Below, one piece after another: positions 1 through 5,522 of a stretch of DNA of 8,734 nt. The stretch spans positions 1-8,734 of the forward strand of contig DAOWOJ010000014.1 in assembly GCA_030642125.1 (NCBI GenBank), given 5' to 3'. Every line of letters starts with the position of its first letter. Positions within the stretch are counted from its first letter, which is position 1. The notes below the pieces were generated by a model. That model saw only the letters and a list, made by a program, of their open reading frames with translations. It had not been told where the DNA came from and did no database searches. The stretch comes from Candidatus Aenigmatarchaeota archaeon. GTDB taxonomy: Archaea; Aenigmatarchaeota; Aenigmatarchaeia; DAOWOJ01. Both the position numbers and the translations under genes were made by a program.

Positions 1-402
1 ATGGGAAATATTTATTTTGGAAAAAAATATTTTGATGACAATAAAATAAAAAAAACATATGAAAATATTATGACTGACAAAAATATTTGTCCTCATATTG
101 TATTTCATAAAAATCTACAAGAATGTTTTATAAATTGGTGTAAAGAAGATAGAATACATTTAAGTTATACTCCAAACAGAGAAGAAGAACCATTCGAACT
201 TTTAGATAATAATGTTAGAAAACCATATAAAAATAATGGTGTAGGTTATTGGTTTGGAAATGAAGAGTTAGTAAAAGAAATTGAAAAAAAGTTTGATGGT
301 ATGAAAAAATATCCTATTTCTTCAAGACAAGTTGATAAAATATCTAAAATGATAGAAGAAGATAAATCACCAGATGAAATTATAGAATATCTTACATCAT
401 AA
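1..402 (+). CDS. Hypothetical protein, 133 aa, family not recognised
   Basis: I do not recognise this protein. The frame opens with ATG at the first base of the window, so either the window was cut at the gene start or the true start lies further upstream and is not visible. It ends at TAA 400-402. The product is soluble-looking, rich in Lys, Asn, Glu and aromatic residues, and has no signal peptide or membrane segment. Three cysteines (C30, C42, C47) and two histidines (H32, H36) cluster in the N-terminal third, which could bind metal, but they form no standard zinc-finger spacing. The C-terminal part (about residues 88-100 and 108-131, containing SSRQVDKISKMIEE) looks like two amphipathic helices. 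Oligo-T runs follow the stop, as expected for the end of an archaeal transcript. No function is assigned; only the open frame and its AT-rich codon use, like that of its neighbours, support it as a gene. Confidence 0.6.
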   Translation: MGNIYFGKKYFDDNKIKKTYENIMTDKNICPHIVFHKNLQECFINWCKEDRIHLSYTPNREEEPFELLDNNVRKPYKNNGVGYWFGNEELVKEIEKKFDGMKKYPISSRQVDKISKMIEEDKSPDEIIEYLTS

Positions 403-626
403 TACTAAATTCAGCATATTCAAATATTTATGTAGTAACTAACATGCTATACGGTTCCGTGAACTTCGTTAATTCAGCCTAAAAATTTTTTTCATTGACT
501 ATATCAAGAACAATCTGATCAAATATTTAGATAAGAATATTTTTTTTACAATTTCATAAGAAGCAATACTTTTTCAAAATTAAGATATACAAAAATACAA
601 ACAAGTAATCATTTTAACAATGATAG
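403..626. other. Intergenic region with two oligo-T runs and a short less AT-rich patch
   Basis: No convincing gene is seen here. T runs at 486-492 and 540-547 can serve as archaeal oligo-T terminators for the upstream gene. Positions 441-480 are visibly less AT-rich than the surroundings and contain a small imperfect hairpin: ACG-GTTC at 451-457 can pair with GAAC (461-464) and CGT (467-469), with a 2-nt bulge. The octamer AATTCAGC occurs at 408-415 and again at 471-478. None of this matches a tRNA or a C/D-box RNA. Confidence 0.35.
486..547 (+). terminator. Oligo-T terminator region after the first gene
   Basis: There are seven consecutive T residues at 486-492 and eight at 540-547. Archaeal RNA polymerase terminates on oligo-T in the non-template strand without needing a hairpin. 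The runs lie between the stop of the first gene and the next promoter. Confidence 0.45.
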
Positions 627-634
627 TTTTATAT
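627..634 (+). promoter_or_regulatory. TATA box of the FBP aldolase/phosphatase gene (leaderless)
   Basis: TTTTATAT is centred about 27 nt upstream of the ATG at 658. The archaeal start site lies about 25-27 nt after the TATA centre, so transcription would begin at or next to the start codon. No Shine-Dalgarno sequence precedes this ATG, which fits a leaderless mRNA. Confidence 0.6.
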
Positions 635-657
635 GTTAAATCAAAGATATTTTAAGT

Positions 658-1740
658 ATGATAACATTAAGTATAATAAAAGCTGATGTTGGTGGATTCG
701 TTGGACATTCATCAAGCCATCAAAGAATATTAGAAATTGCTAGACAAGAATTAAAAAAATGTAATAAATTAACTGATTTTTATGTTACGCATTGCGGAGA
801 TGATCTCGAACTAATCATGACTCATAATCATGGTATAGAAAATGAAATTGTGCATAAAATTGCGTGGGACATTTTTGTAAAATGCACAGAAGAAGCAAAA
901 AGACTGAAGTTATATGGAGCTGGACAAGATCTTCTGACTGATACTTTTTCTGGTAATGTTAAAGGAATGGGACCTGGAGTAGCAGAAATGTCATTTGAAG
1001 AACGAAAATCAGAACCAATTTTGATATTCATGGCAGATAAAACAGAACCAGGAGCATGGAATTTGCCATTATTTAAGATATTTTGTGATCCATTTTCAAC
1101 TGCAGGATTAATAATAGATCCAAAATTGCATTCTGGATTTTCTATAGAGGTTCATGATGTTGTAGAACACAAAAAAATTAATTTTAAGATGCCTGAAGAA
1201 ATGTATGATATACTTGCATTGATTGGACAACCTGCAAGATATGTTATTAAATCTGTAATAAGAAATTCTGACAAAGAAATAGCTGCTGTAGCATCGACAC
1301 AAAGATTAAGTTTAATAGCAGGAAAATATGTTGGAAAAGATGATCCAGTCGTTGCAATAAGATCGCAATCAGGATTTCCTGCAGTAGGAGAAATATTGGA
1401 ACCTTTTTCGTTTCCTCATCTTGTCGCAGGATGGATGCGTGGATCTCATCATGGTCCATTGATGCCAGTATCTTTTAAAGATGCCAATCCATCTAGATTC
1501 GATGGCCCTCCAAGAGTCATTTGCGCTGGATTTCAATTATGCAATGGAAAATTAAGTGAACCTAGGGATATGTTTAATGATCCTTCATTTGATATGGCTA
1601 GAGAAAAAGCAAATAGAATATCTGATTTTATGAGAATGCATGGTCCATTTCAACCACATCTAGTTGGAGTAGACGAATTAGAATATACAACATTGCCTGA
1701 CGTACTGAAAAAAATTAAACACAGATTTGAAGATTTATAA
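658..1740 (+). CDS. fbp: Bifunctional fructose-1,6-bisphosphate aldolase/phosphatase (archaeal class V)
   Basis: This cytoplasmic gluconeogenic enzyme condenses dihydroxyacetone phosphate with glyceraldehyde 3-phosphate and dephosphorylates the resulting fructose 1,6-bisphosphate to fructose 6-phosphate, making the late steps of gluconeogenesis effectively one-way. The 360-aa product is close to the usual family length and shows the signature blocks in order: SIIKADVGGFVGHSS (metal ligands D10 and H17), THCGDDLELIMTH (D48, D49), LYGAGQDLL (Q90), FMADKTEPGAWNLP (D127, K128), YVGKDDP (Y224, K227 as the Schiff-base lysine, D228, D229), FDGPPR (D282) and YTTLP (Y343). Residue roles come from the known family, and every expected position is filled. 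The start at 658 gives the standard N-terminus of the family and fits the TATA spacing. The gene is the first of its transcript. The stop is followed 15 nt later by a possible 37-codon ORF and then by an oligo-T terminator. Confidence 0.97.
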   Translation: MITLSIIKADVGGFVGHSSSHQRILEIARQELKKCNKLTDFYVTHCGDDLELIMTHNHGIENEIVHKIAWDIFVKCTEEAKRLKLYGAGQDLLTDTFSGNVKGMGPGVAEMSFEERKSEPILIFMADKTEPGAWNLPLFKIFCDPFSTAGLIIDPKLHSGFSIEVHDVVEHKKINFKMPEEMYDILALIGQPARYVIKSVIRNSDKEIAAVASTQRLSLIAGKYVGKDDPVVAIRSQSGFPAVGEILEPFSFPHLVAGWMRGSHHGPLMPVSFKDANPSRFDGPPRVICAGFQLCNGKLSEPRDMFNDPSFDMAREKANRISDFMRMHGPFQPHLVGVDELEYTTLPDVLKKIKHRFEDL

Positions 1741-1755
1741 TAATGGTTGGTAAAA

Positions 1756-1869
1756 ATGAAAGGATTTGCAATATGTTTTAATAGTATTGGCGAAATTTGC
1801 AATGCATCAATAAATGTAACGGACATATGCTACGATATGATGAATGAATCGTTTACAAGCCATATTTAA
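1756..1869 (+). CDS. Possible small protein of 37 aa (doubtful ORF)
   Basis: A short frame starts at ATG 1756, 15 nt after the aldolase/phosphatase stop, and ends at TAA 1867-1869. The product begins MKGFAICFNSIGEIC and contains three cysteines (C7, C15, C25) and no membrane segment. Its base composition is less AT-rich than the flanking spacer, and an oligo-T terminator starts 16 nt after its stop, so it would sit on the same transcript as the upstream gene. No good Shine-Dalgarno sequence is seen (only GGTTGG just upstream). I do not recognise the sequence; it could equally be untranslated 3' sequence of the upstream mRNA. Confidence 0.25.
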   Translation: MKGFAICFNSIGEICNASINVTDICYDMMNESFTSHI

Positions 1870-1885
1870 ATATCTTCATTGAAAC

Positions 1886-1893
1886 TTTTTTTT
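1886..1893 (+). terminator. Oligo-T terminator after the FBP aldolase/phosphatase transcript
   Basis: A run of eight T residues lies between the end of the 37-codon ORF and the TATA box of the next gene, where a transcript end is expected. Confidence 0.5.
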
Positions 1894-1928
1894 AAATGTT
1901 CAATATTATATATAGCATTGTGACACCT

Positions 1929-1945
1929 ATATATATTATATATAA
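1929..1945 (+). promoter_or_regulatory. TATA box of the NifX-like gene (leaderless)
   Basis: This is a stretch of alternating T and A, including TTATATAT at 1936-1943, about 25 nt upstream of the ATG at 1964. No Shine-Dalgarno sequence is present, which again fits a leaderless mRNA. A second AT-alternating stretch at about 1903-1914 is less well spaced. Confidence 0.55.
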
Positions 1946-1963
1946 TAAATTCATTGTGTAAAA

Positions 1964-2335
1964 ATGAAAATAGCAATAAGTTCAACAGGAAAGACAGAAG
2001 AAGATTATGTAGATGCAAGATTTGGAAGATGTTCATATTTTTCAATAGTAGAAATAGAAGAGGAAAAAATAAAATCTATAAAATATATAGAAAATACATC
2101 ATCACAACAAGCAAGCGGAGTTGGAATATCAGCAGCACAACTTGTAGCAGATCAAGAAGTAGAATCAATTATTACTGTAAATTTAGGACCAAGGGCTTTT
2201 GATGTGTTTACACAATTAAATATTAAGATATACAAAGGACAAGGAAAAATAAAAGAAGTTATTCAACAATTTATTAATGGAAAATTACAAGAAATGACAG
2301 CATCAACAAAACCGATGCACGGTGGAAGATATTAA
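1964..2335 (+). CDS. NifX/MTH1175-like iron-sulfur or metal-cofactor binding protein
   Basis: This 123-aa single-domain protein belongs to the dinitrogenase iron-molybdenum cofactor (NifX/NifB C-terminal/MTH1175) family. Members bind Fe-S or metal clusters and act as carriers; those in organisms without nitrogenase have no settled role. Visible family features are the N-terminal strand MKIAISSTG, the block DARFGRCSYFSIVEIEE (about residues 17-33), a central helix with GVGISAAQLVADQEV, then IITVNLGPRAFDVF and LNIKIYKGQGKIKEVIQQF near the C-terminus. The single cysteine (C23, in FGRCSYF) may be a ligand. The start at 1964 gives the expected N-terminus and the right TATA spacing. The gene ends 13 nt before the ferredoxin-type MinD ATPase, a pairing common in archaea and anaerobic bacteria, so the two probably share one transcript and one process. 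No nif structural gene is in the window, so nitrogen fixation is not implied. Confidence 0.88.
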   Translation: MKIAISSTGKTEEDYVDARFGRCSYFSIVEIEEEKIKSIKYIENTSSQQASGVGISAAQLVADQEVESIITVNLGPRAFDVFTQLNIKIYKGQGKIKEVIQQFINGKLQEMTASTKPMHGGRY

Positions 2336-2348
2336 TTATATGATTTAA

Positions 2349-3218
2349 ATGTTAAAAATAGCTATTACCGGAGGAAAGGGTGGAACTGGCAAATCAACAA
2401 TTGCTACATCTTTAGCAGTCGAATTTGCAAGAAATAATAAAGTTATTCTAATTGATGCAGATGTAGAATGCCCAAATGATCATTTAATATTATCAACTAA
2501 AAGGAAAAAATATGCAAATATTTATCAATTAATTCCAAAATGGAATTTTAAAAAATGCATAAAATGTGGGAAATGTGCACAGATTTGCAAACAAAACGCT
2601 ATAGTCTTTGTAAATAAAAAATATCCTGTCTTTGTTAAAGACATTTGTATTGGATGTAAAGCATGCATTGTCGTTTGCCCAAATAAAGCTATTTCTGAAT
2701 CTAAAAAAGAGATAGGAAGAACATATATAGGAAAAAATTACGGCGTTTTTCTTGTGTCAGGAGAATTAAAATTAGGTGAACTTTCTTCAGGGGAAGTAGT
2801 ATCACATGTAAGAAAGCATTCTGAAGAAATCATGAAAAATGAAAAATTTGATATAATGCTTATAGATTCGGCCGCAGGAATAGGATGTCCTGTAATTGCT
2901 TCTTTGGTTGGCACAGATTATATATTAGCTGTAACAGAACCAACACCATCGGCTTTACATGATTTAAAAAGAGTTTTATATCTTGCAAATCATTTTGCAA
3001 TTAAACATGGAATTATTATAAACAAATTCGATCTTGAAACAAAATTCTGTTCAAAAATAGAAAAATTTGCAGAAAAAAATAATATTCCTATTATTGGAAA
3101 AATACCATATAGAAGAGATTTTATAGATTCAATGATAAAAATGAAGCCTGTTATTGAAGTAAATCCAGAATATAAAGAAATATTCAGAAATATTATAAAC
3201 AAGATTAAAATAACATAA
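2349..3218 (+). CDS. MinD/Mrp-superfamily P-loop ATPase with inserted two-cluster ferredoxin domain
   Basis: This 289-aa cytoplasmic protein is a deviant-Walker ATPase of the MinD/ParA/Mrp superfamily. The deviant Walker A motif is GGKGGTGKST (residues 8-17), with its signature lysine at K10. The block VILIDADVECPN (32-43) follows, then a ferredoxin insert with two full 4Fe-4S motifs: C70-C73-C76-C80 and C100-C103-C106-C110. The ATPase fold resumes after about residue 125, with the Walker B-like IMLIDSAAGIGCPV (169-182), VTEPTPSALHD (195-205) and the nucleotide-recognising NKFD (225-228). C41 and C180 are further conserved-looking cysteines. The family is thought to assemble or deliver iron-sulfur clusters or to couple ATP use to electron transfer, but its biochemistry is poorly known. 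The upstream NifX-like gene is a plausible partner. The start at 2349 gives the typical MLKIAITGGKGG opening. In other genomes such ATPases often come as adjacent pairs; only one is here. Confidence 0.92.
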   Translation: MLKIAITGGKGGTGKSTIATSLAVEFARNNKVILIDADVECPNDHLILSTKRKKYANIYQLIPKWNFKKCIKCGKCAQICKQNAIVFVNKKYPVFVKDICIGCKACIVVCPNKAISESKKEIGRTYIGKNYGVFLVSGELKLGELSSGEVVSHVRKHSEEIMKNEKFDIMLIDSAAGIGCPVIASLVGTDYILAVTEPTPSALHDLKRVLYLANHFAIKHGIIINKFDLETKFCSKIEKFAEKNNIPIIGKIPYRRDFIDSMIKMKPVIEVNPEYKEIFRNIINKIKIT

Positions 3219-3222
3219 TTAA

Positions 3223-3230
3223 TTTTTTTT
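3223..3230 (+). terminator. Oligo-T terminator after the MinD-type ATPase gene
   Basis: Eight T residues lie 5 nt after the stop codon at 3216-3218 and before the TATA-like element of the next gene, as expected for an archaeal oligo-T terminator. Confidence 0.55.
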
Positions 3231-3251
3231 AATTTAAAATGACTAGAAATA

Positions 3252-3259
3252 TTTATATA
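3252..3259 (+). promoter_or_regulatory. TATA box of the RNase HII gene
   Basis: TTTATATA would place the transcription start near 3278-3284. That leaves a leader of about 60 nt before the ATG at 3344, unlike the leaderless genes elsewhere in the window, and agrees with the strong ribosome binding site found there. Confidence 0.45.
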
Positions 3260-3332
3260 TAATAAAAATATCGTCTTTTAACAATTTAATAATATTAAAT
3301 TAGTAACGAGAAATAAATAATACAACAAAAAA

Positions 3333-3339
3333 GGTGATC
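3333..3339 (+). promoter_or_regulatory. Strong Shine-Dalgarno sequence deciding the RNase HII start
   Basis: GGTGATC is complementary to seven bases of the usual archaeal 16S rRNA 3' end and ends 4 nt before the ATG at 3344. It fixes 3344 as the start codon, well upstream of 3493, where the uninterrupted downstream frame could otherwise be read from a GTG. Confidence 0.8.
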
Positions 3340-3343
3340 AGAT

Positions 3344-4038
3344 ATGACTAGATATATTTTGGGTATCGATGAAGCTGGAAGTGGATTTTAAGTTGTTGCT
3401 TTAATCCTTCAAAAGGTGCTGTCGTCGGTCCTTTAGTTATTGCTGGAATATTAATTCCAGAATATAATGAAAACATTCTAAAATCAATTGGTGTGAAAGA
3501 TTCAAAAGAACTATCACAAAAAAAAAGGGAAGAATTATTTGAAAATATAAAAAAAAGAGAGTATAATTTTATAACTATAAAAACTTCTGCTAAAGAACTA
3601 GATAAAGAAATGGATGAAAAAAATCTTAATGAAATTGAAATTGAAAACATTGCAAAAATAATCGATTCTTTTGAATCAAAGAAGCCAAAGGTTTTTGTAG
3701 ATGCAATTGAAGCAAATACATTAAAATTTAAATTAAAATTGCTATCAAAAATAAATGATAAAGAAATAGAAATCATAGCTGAAAATAAAGCTGATTCTAC
3801 ATATCCTATTGTTAGTGCAGCATCAATTATAGCTAAAGTTACAAGAGACAATGAGATAAAAAATTTGCATAAAAGATATTGTTTCTTCGGATCTGGATAT
3901 CCTAGCGATGAAAGAACAATTAAATTTCTTGAAAAACTTGATAGAAAAAATTACAATAAAATTGTAAGATTGAAATGGGCAACTTCAAAAAATATTCTTA
4001 AAAAGAAAAAACAAAAAAATTTATTTAGCTTTGAATAA
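3344..4038 (+). CDS. rnhB: Ribonuclease HII, reading frame interrupted by a 32-nt intron-like insert
   Basis: RNase HII cuts the RNA strand of RNA-DNA hybrids and removes single ribonucleotides from DNA. Exon 1 (3344-3381) encodes MTRYILGIDEAG plus two bases of the next codon; exon 2 is 3414-4038. Joined, they give a 220-aa protein of normal archaeal length with the motif DEAGRGAVVGP. Catalytic acids are D9 and E10, D109 (in VFVDA) and D140 (in ENKADSTYP). Other family blocks are GVKDSKELS, NLNEIE, VSAASIIAKVTRD and FGSGYPSDERT. The C-terminal QKNLFSFE (213-220) resembles a PCNA-interacting (PIP) box, known from archaeal RNase HII. Unspliced, translation would stop at TAA 3389 after 15 residues. 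Exon 2 has no stop or frameshift over about 207 codons and all catalytic residues are kept, which argues against a decaying pseudogene. If the insert is not removed at the RNA level, this is a broken gene or needs ribosome bypassing. Confidence 0.93.
3382..3413 (+). other. Candidate 32-nt bulge-helix-bulge (BHB) mRNA intron in rnhB
   Basis: Deleting these 32 nt restores both the frame and the invariant DEAGRG motif; the Arg codon AGA is split by the junction as AG|A. The RNA folds as a splicing-endonuclease target. Central 4-bp helix: UGGA 3376-3379 with UUCA 3408-3411 (one G-U pair). Three-nt bulges: AGU 3380-3382 and AAA 3412-3414. Inner stem: GGAUU 3383-3387 with AAUCC 3403-3407. An upper stem AAG 3390-3392 with CUU 3399-3401 closes a 6-nt loop. 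Cutting after the second base of each bulge, the known rule for the archaeal enzyme, gives exactly the junctions that protein homology demands. The exon-side outer helix is weak (C3375-G3415, then alternating mismatches), so the motif is of the relaxed type. The insert carries an in-frame TAA at 3389-3391. Confidence 0.82.
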
Positions 4039-4137
4039 TCTGTTTTATATTATAAAATATCTTATTAATGCAGCAATAGTTAAATTTATAATAAGGAACA
4101 ATTTAATAACATAAAATAATTAAAAAAATCACTAAAA

Positions 4138-4158
4138 TTTTTATAAATGATATAAATA
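4138..4158 (+). promoter_or_regulatory. Probable TATA region of the CBS-gene cluster
   Basis: Two TATA-like elements, TTTTTATAA at 4138-4146 and TATAAATA at 4151-4158, lie 36-57 nt upstream of the ATG at 4195. Either would give a short leader, and GGAATTG at 4181-4187 could be a weak ribosome binding site. Which element is used cannot be decided by eye. Confidence 0.4.
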
Positions 4159-4194
4159 TCATCGTACATTAATAATTTTAGGAATTGTGTTAAT

Positions 4195-4752
4195 ATGAAA
4201 ATAAAAGAAATTATGAATAAAAAACCATTAACAATAGATCAAGGAAAAAATGCTCTTGATGCTACAAAAGAAATGAATCGTGTAAAAAAAGAAGAAATTA
4301 TAGTTGTAGATGAAAATAAAAAATTATTAGGAATAATAACAGAAAGAGATCTAATAAATAAGGTAATGGTAAAAAACAAAAAAGTTTCTGATGTAAATGT
4401 TAAAAGTATAATGACGCGCAATTTAATTACCATAAACCAAGATAAAGAAGCAACAGAAGCATTATTTAAAATGAGAAAAAGTAGCATTAGAAAAATACCA
4501 GTATTGGATTCTGAATCTAATTTAGTCGGAATAATTACGGATTTTGATTTAGCATATGCAATAGAATTAATAGATATATTAGAAAAAAAATTAAGTATGT
4601 CAGTAATACCAAATAAAGTAGATTCTGAAATAATAGAAGATAATTGTCAGATATGCGGAAACTTTGACAATAACTTGAAAAAAGTCGAAGGGAAATGGAT
4701 ATGTGAAAATTGCAGAGATGAAACAAATGGAAATTCAGCAAATTATGAGTAA
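4195..4752 (+). CDS. CBS-domain pair protein with C-terminal zinc ribbon
   Basis: This 185-aa soluble protein has two CBS domains followed by a zinc ribbon. CBS1 runs from about residue 3 to 58, with IMNKKPLTI and KKLLGIITERDLI. CBS2 runs from about 68 to 125, with IMTRNLITI and NLVGIITDFDL. The zinc-ribbon cysteines are C151-x2-C154 and C170-x2-C173. Paired CBS domains (a Bateman module) commonly bind adenine nucleotides or S-adenosylmethionine and act as energy sensors; the exact ligand cannot be read from sequence. The zinc ribbon suggests contact with a protein or nucleic acid. The N-terminus MKIKEIMNKKP is typical of the family, which supports the ATG at 4195. The 3' end overlaps the next CBS gene by 26 nt in another frame, so the two are very likely translated from one mRNA. 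What they regulate is unknown. Confidence 0.88.
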   Translation: MKIKEIMNKKPLTIDQGKNALDATKEMNRVKKEEIIVVDENKKLLGIITERDLINKVMVKNKKVSDVNVKSIMTRNLITINQDKEATEALFKMRKSSIRKIPVLDSESNLVGIITDFDLAYAIELIDILEKKLSMSVIPNKVDSEIIEDNCQICGNFDNNLKKVEGKWICENCRDETNGNSANYE

Positions 4753-5485
4753 CCATGTCTGTGTCGATATAAACGATTCAATAACTTCAGTTAGAGCAAA
4801 GATAAGAGAATGTAATCATAGAGATATATCTGTCATAGAAAACAAAAAATTGGTTGGAATCATTTCAAGAAAAGAAATTCTTCACTGCACATCAACAAAA
4901 TCTAACTTAACAGCAAAATCATTAATGGAATATCCTGTTATTTATTTATTTCCAGAATGTGATGTAATGGATGCAGCAAAAAAAATGTTAGACGCAGAAA
5001 TAAAATGGTGTCCAATAGTAGTGTCAAAATATGATCTTAAAATAGTCGGAGAACTAAAACTAATAGATATACTAATTTTTTTCTCAAAAACAATGAAACC
5101 AAAAAAGAAAAAAGTGTATGAAACTATGACAAAAAATGTTATATATTCTCAATATGATGATAAAATTTCTAGAATTTGGACAAAATTAGAAGAATACGGA
5201 AATCAACCAATTATGAAAAATGGAAAATTAGTAGGAATAATTACTAGAAAAGACTTTATAGAACATGGTATTAGAATAGAAAGAGAAAGCAAAAATCCGA
5301 AAACAGAATACAATATAGAAAGAATAATGACAACTCCTGTTATAACTATTAAAAAAGATTCTGAAATAGAATTAGCTATTAACATCATTATTGAAAAGAA
5401 TTTGGATAGATTGCCTGTTATTGAAAATGAAAAATTAGTAGGAATAATTGATACAGAAAATATATTAAAAGCATATATACACTAA
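4727..5485 (+). CDS. Four-CBS-domain protein (two Bateman modules)
   Basis: This is a protein of about 252 aa built only of CBS domains, four in a row (start-codon numbering from 4727). CBS1 is about residues 2-53 (IMSNHVCVDI, KKLVGIISRKEIL), CBS2 about 63-116 (LMEYPVIYLF, KIVGELKLIDIL), CBS3 about 127-180 (TMTKNVIYSQ, KLVGIITRKDFI) and CBS4 about 193-250 (IMTTPVITI, KLVGIIDTENIL). Four-CBS proteins usually form a disc that binds adenosine nucleotides; the ligand here is unknown. The frame can be extended up to a GTG at 4703, and ATGs at 4718 and 4745 are also possible. I chose 4727 because MEIQQIMSNHV lines up with the opening MKIKEIMNKKP of the upstream protein. The 26-nt overlap with that gene indicates translational coupling. 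The HerA-like gene starts 37 nt downstream, so a shared transcript is plausible. Confidence 0.85.
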   Translation: MEIQQIMSNHVCVDINDSITSVRAKIRECNHRDISVIENKKLVGIISRKEILHCTSTKSNLTAKSLMEYPVIYLFPECDVMDAAKKMLDAEIKWCPIVVSKYDLKIVGELKLIDILIFFSKTMKPKKKKVYETMTKNVIYSQYDDKISRIWTKLEEYGNQPIMKNGKLVGIITRKDFIEHGIRIERESKNPKTEYNIERIMTTPVITIKKDSEIELAINIIIEKNLDRLPVIENEKLVGIIDTENILKAYIH

Positions 5486-5522
5486 TGTTTATTTATTGTA
5501 AAAACAAATATAATTAGATAAA

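Noticed and set aside
441..480. Possible tRNA or part of one (GGTTCCG-type sequence)
   Set aside because: No acceptor stem, anticodon arm or cloverleaf can be built on either strand around it.
1830..1850. C-box-like ATGATGA suggesting a C/D guide RNA
   Set aside because: No D or D' box (CTGA) is found at the required distances.
1862..1873. Perfect 12-bp palindrome of A and T
   Set aside because: Expected by chance in such AT-rich spacer DNA, and not repeated near other promoters in the window.
3348..3851. Long open frame on the minus strand across rnhB (167 codons)
   Set aside because: It is antisense to the conserved RNase HII sequence and made of low-complexity Ser/Phe/Ile runs, the usual shadow of an AT-rich Lys/Glu-rich gene.
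3493..4038. RNase HII called as a truncated 181-residue protein starting at GTG 3493
   Set aside because: The sequence upstream encodes the conserved GAVVGPLVIAG block in the same frame and, across the 32-nt insert, the DEAG motif; the strong Shine-Dalgarno points to ATG 3344.
3344..4038. rnhB as a pseudogene disrupted by a frameshift
   Set aside because: There is only one lesion; it is removed cleanly by the BHB geometry, and the remaining 207 codons including all active-site residues are intact. Not fully excluded without RNA data.
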